A stretch of 64,000 nucleotides of DNA from Sphaerolaimus hirsutus. Its lineage: Eukaryota > Nematoda > Chromadorea > Monhysterida > Sphaerolaimidae. The stretch covers positions 27,133,792 to 27,197,791 of the forward strand of contig OZ038456.1 in NCBI GenBank assembly GCA_964036195.1. The letters are read 5' to 3'. Positions 63,790 through 64,000 of the stretch are shown piece by piece. The notes below the pieces were generated by a model. It was not told where the DNA came from and did no database searches. It saw only the letters and a list, made by a program, of their open reading frames with translations. A program made the position numbers and the translations under genes. The first letter of the stretch is position 1; each line of letters starts with the position of its first letter.

Positions 63790-64000
63790 TTTGGCGCTAG
63801 TGCCAACGCCAATGGCGCCATGGCGTGGCGCCTACAAATGGCGCCATGGCGTGGCGCCTACAAATGGCGCCATGGTGTGGCGCCTACAAATGGCGCCAGC
63901 GCCTAGCGCTATTTCTTTAGTCTGTGAGGGAAATTTTTAGGGGGGGGGTTGAGGCCCCCCCCCGTTCGCGGGGCTCCGTAAACAAACAGCCCCCCGCTCC
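63790..64000. repeat. GGCGCCATGGCGTGGCGCC tandem units and element end
   Basis: Three to four tandem units of TGGCGCCATGGCGTGGCGCC plus TACAAA (63813-63900), then GTTGAGGCCCCCCC and CTCCGTAAACAAACAGCCC, the same end as in the 6351-6782 family. The window stops inside it. Confidence 0.65.

Overview
The window is nuclear DNA of a multicellular animal (invertebrate) from a draft, gap-containing assembly. Both recognisable genes have animal-type architecture with short GT-AG exons. They lie in an AT-rich, extremely transposon-dense background, and three runs of exactly 200 N mark scaffold gaps (16815-17014, 35320-35519, 51960-52159). The species cannot be told from the sequence. I saw no transposase, reverse transcriptase, rRNA, tRNA or CRISPR, so the many mobile elements all look non-autonomous.

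Left part (1-13.8 kb): the 3' half of a plus-strand GCK-I family kinase gene (MAP4K3/MAP4K5 type). Ten exons (1852-13752) encode 404 residues that are essentially the C-terminal citron-homology (CNH) domain, ending at TAA 13750-13752. The kinase domain must lie left of the window. The exons are GC-rich and CpG-rich, unlike the introns, which are packed with nested transposons. Next comes a 6 kb repeat-filled intergenic stretch (13.8-20 kb).

Right part (20-59.2 kb): one ABC half-transporter gene of the ABCB6/HMT-1 class (membrane domain then nucleotide-binding domain), read on the plus strand. Its linker and membrane-domain exons lie at 19994-34137 and its nucleotide-binding-domain exons at 54590-59245. 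Between them, exactly between two N gaps, lies a 16.4 kb contig (35520-51959) in inverted orientation. It carries a second copy of the linker, membrane-domain and first nucleotide-binding exons on the minus strand, with identical exon lengths except in two disturbed exons. The about 190 bases before the left gap are repeated, in the same orientation, after the right gap. The simplest reading is that the inverted contig is the other haplotype of the same locus, misplaced inside a gap.

The two haplotypes differ by many transposon insertions, which gives natural empty sites. These show: hAT-like elements with 8-bp target duplications (termini TAGGG, TAGTG, CAGAG, TAAGG); a TA-duplicating element family with CCGTATTTCCTCGAAATA termini; a CACAGCAAAAAATG family with 3-bp duplications; a PIF/Harbinger-like palindrome with a TAA duplication; and a family with GGCCAGTTCCGCAAG termini that repeatedly hits ACCAGG. 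Both ABCB6-like haplotypes carry a different insertion in the same coding exon. The one in haplotype 1 is flanked by in-frame GT and AG and could behave as a new intron.

From 59.3 kb to the end only repeats are visible.
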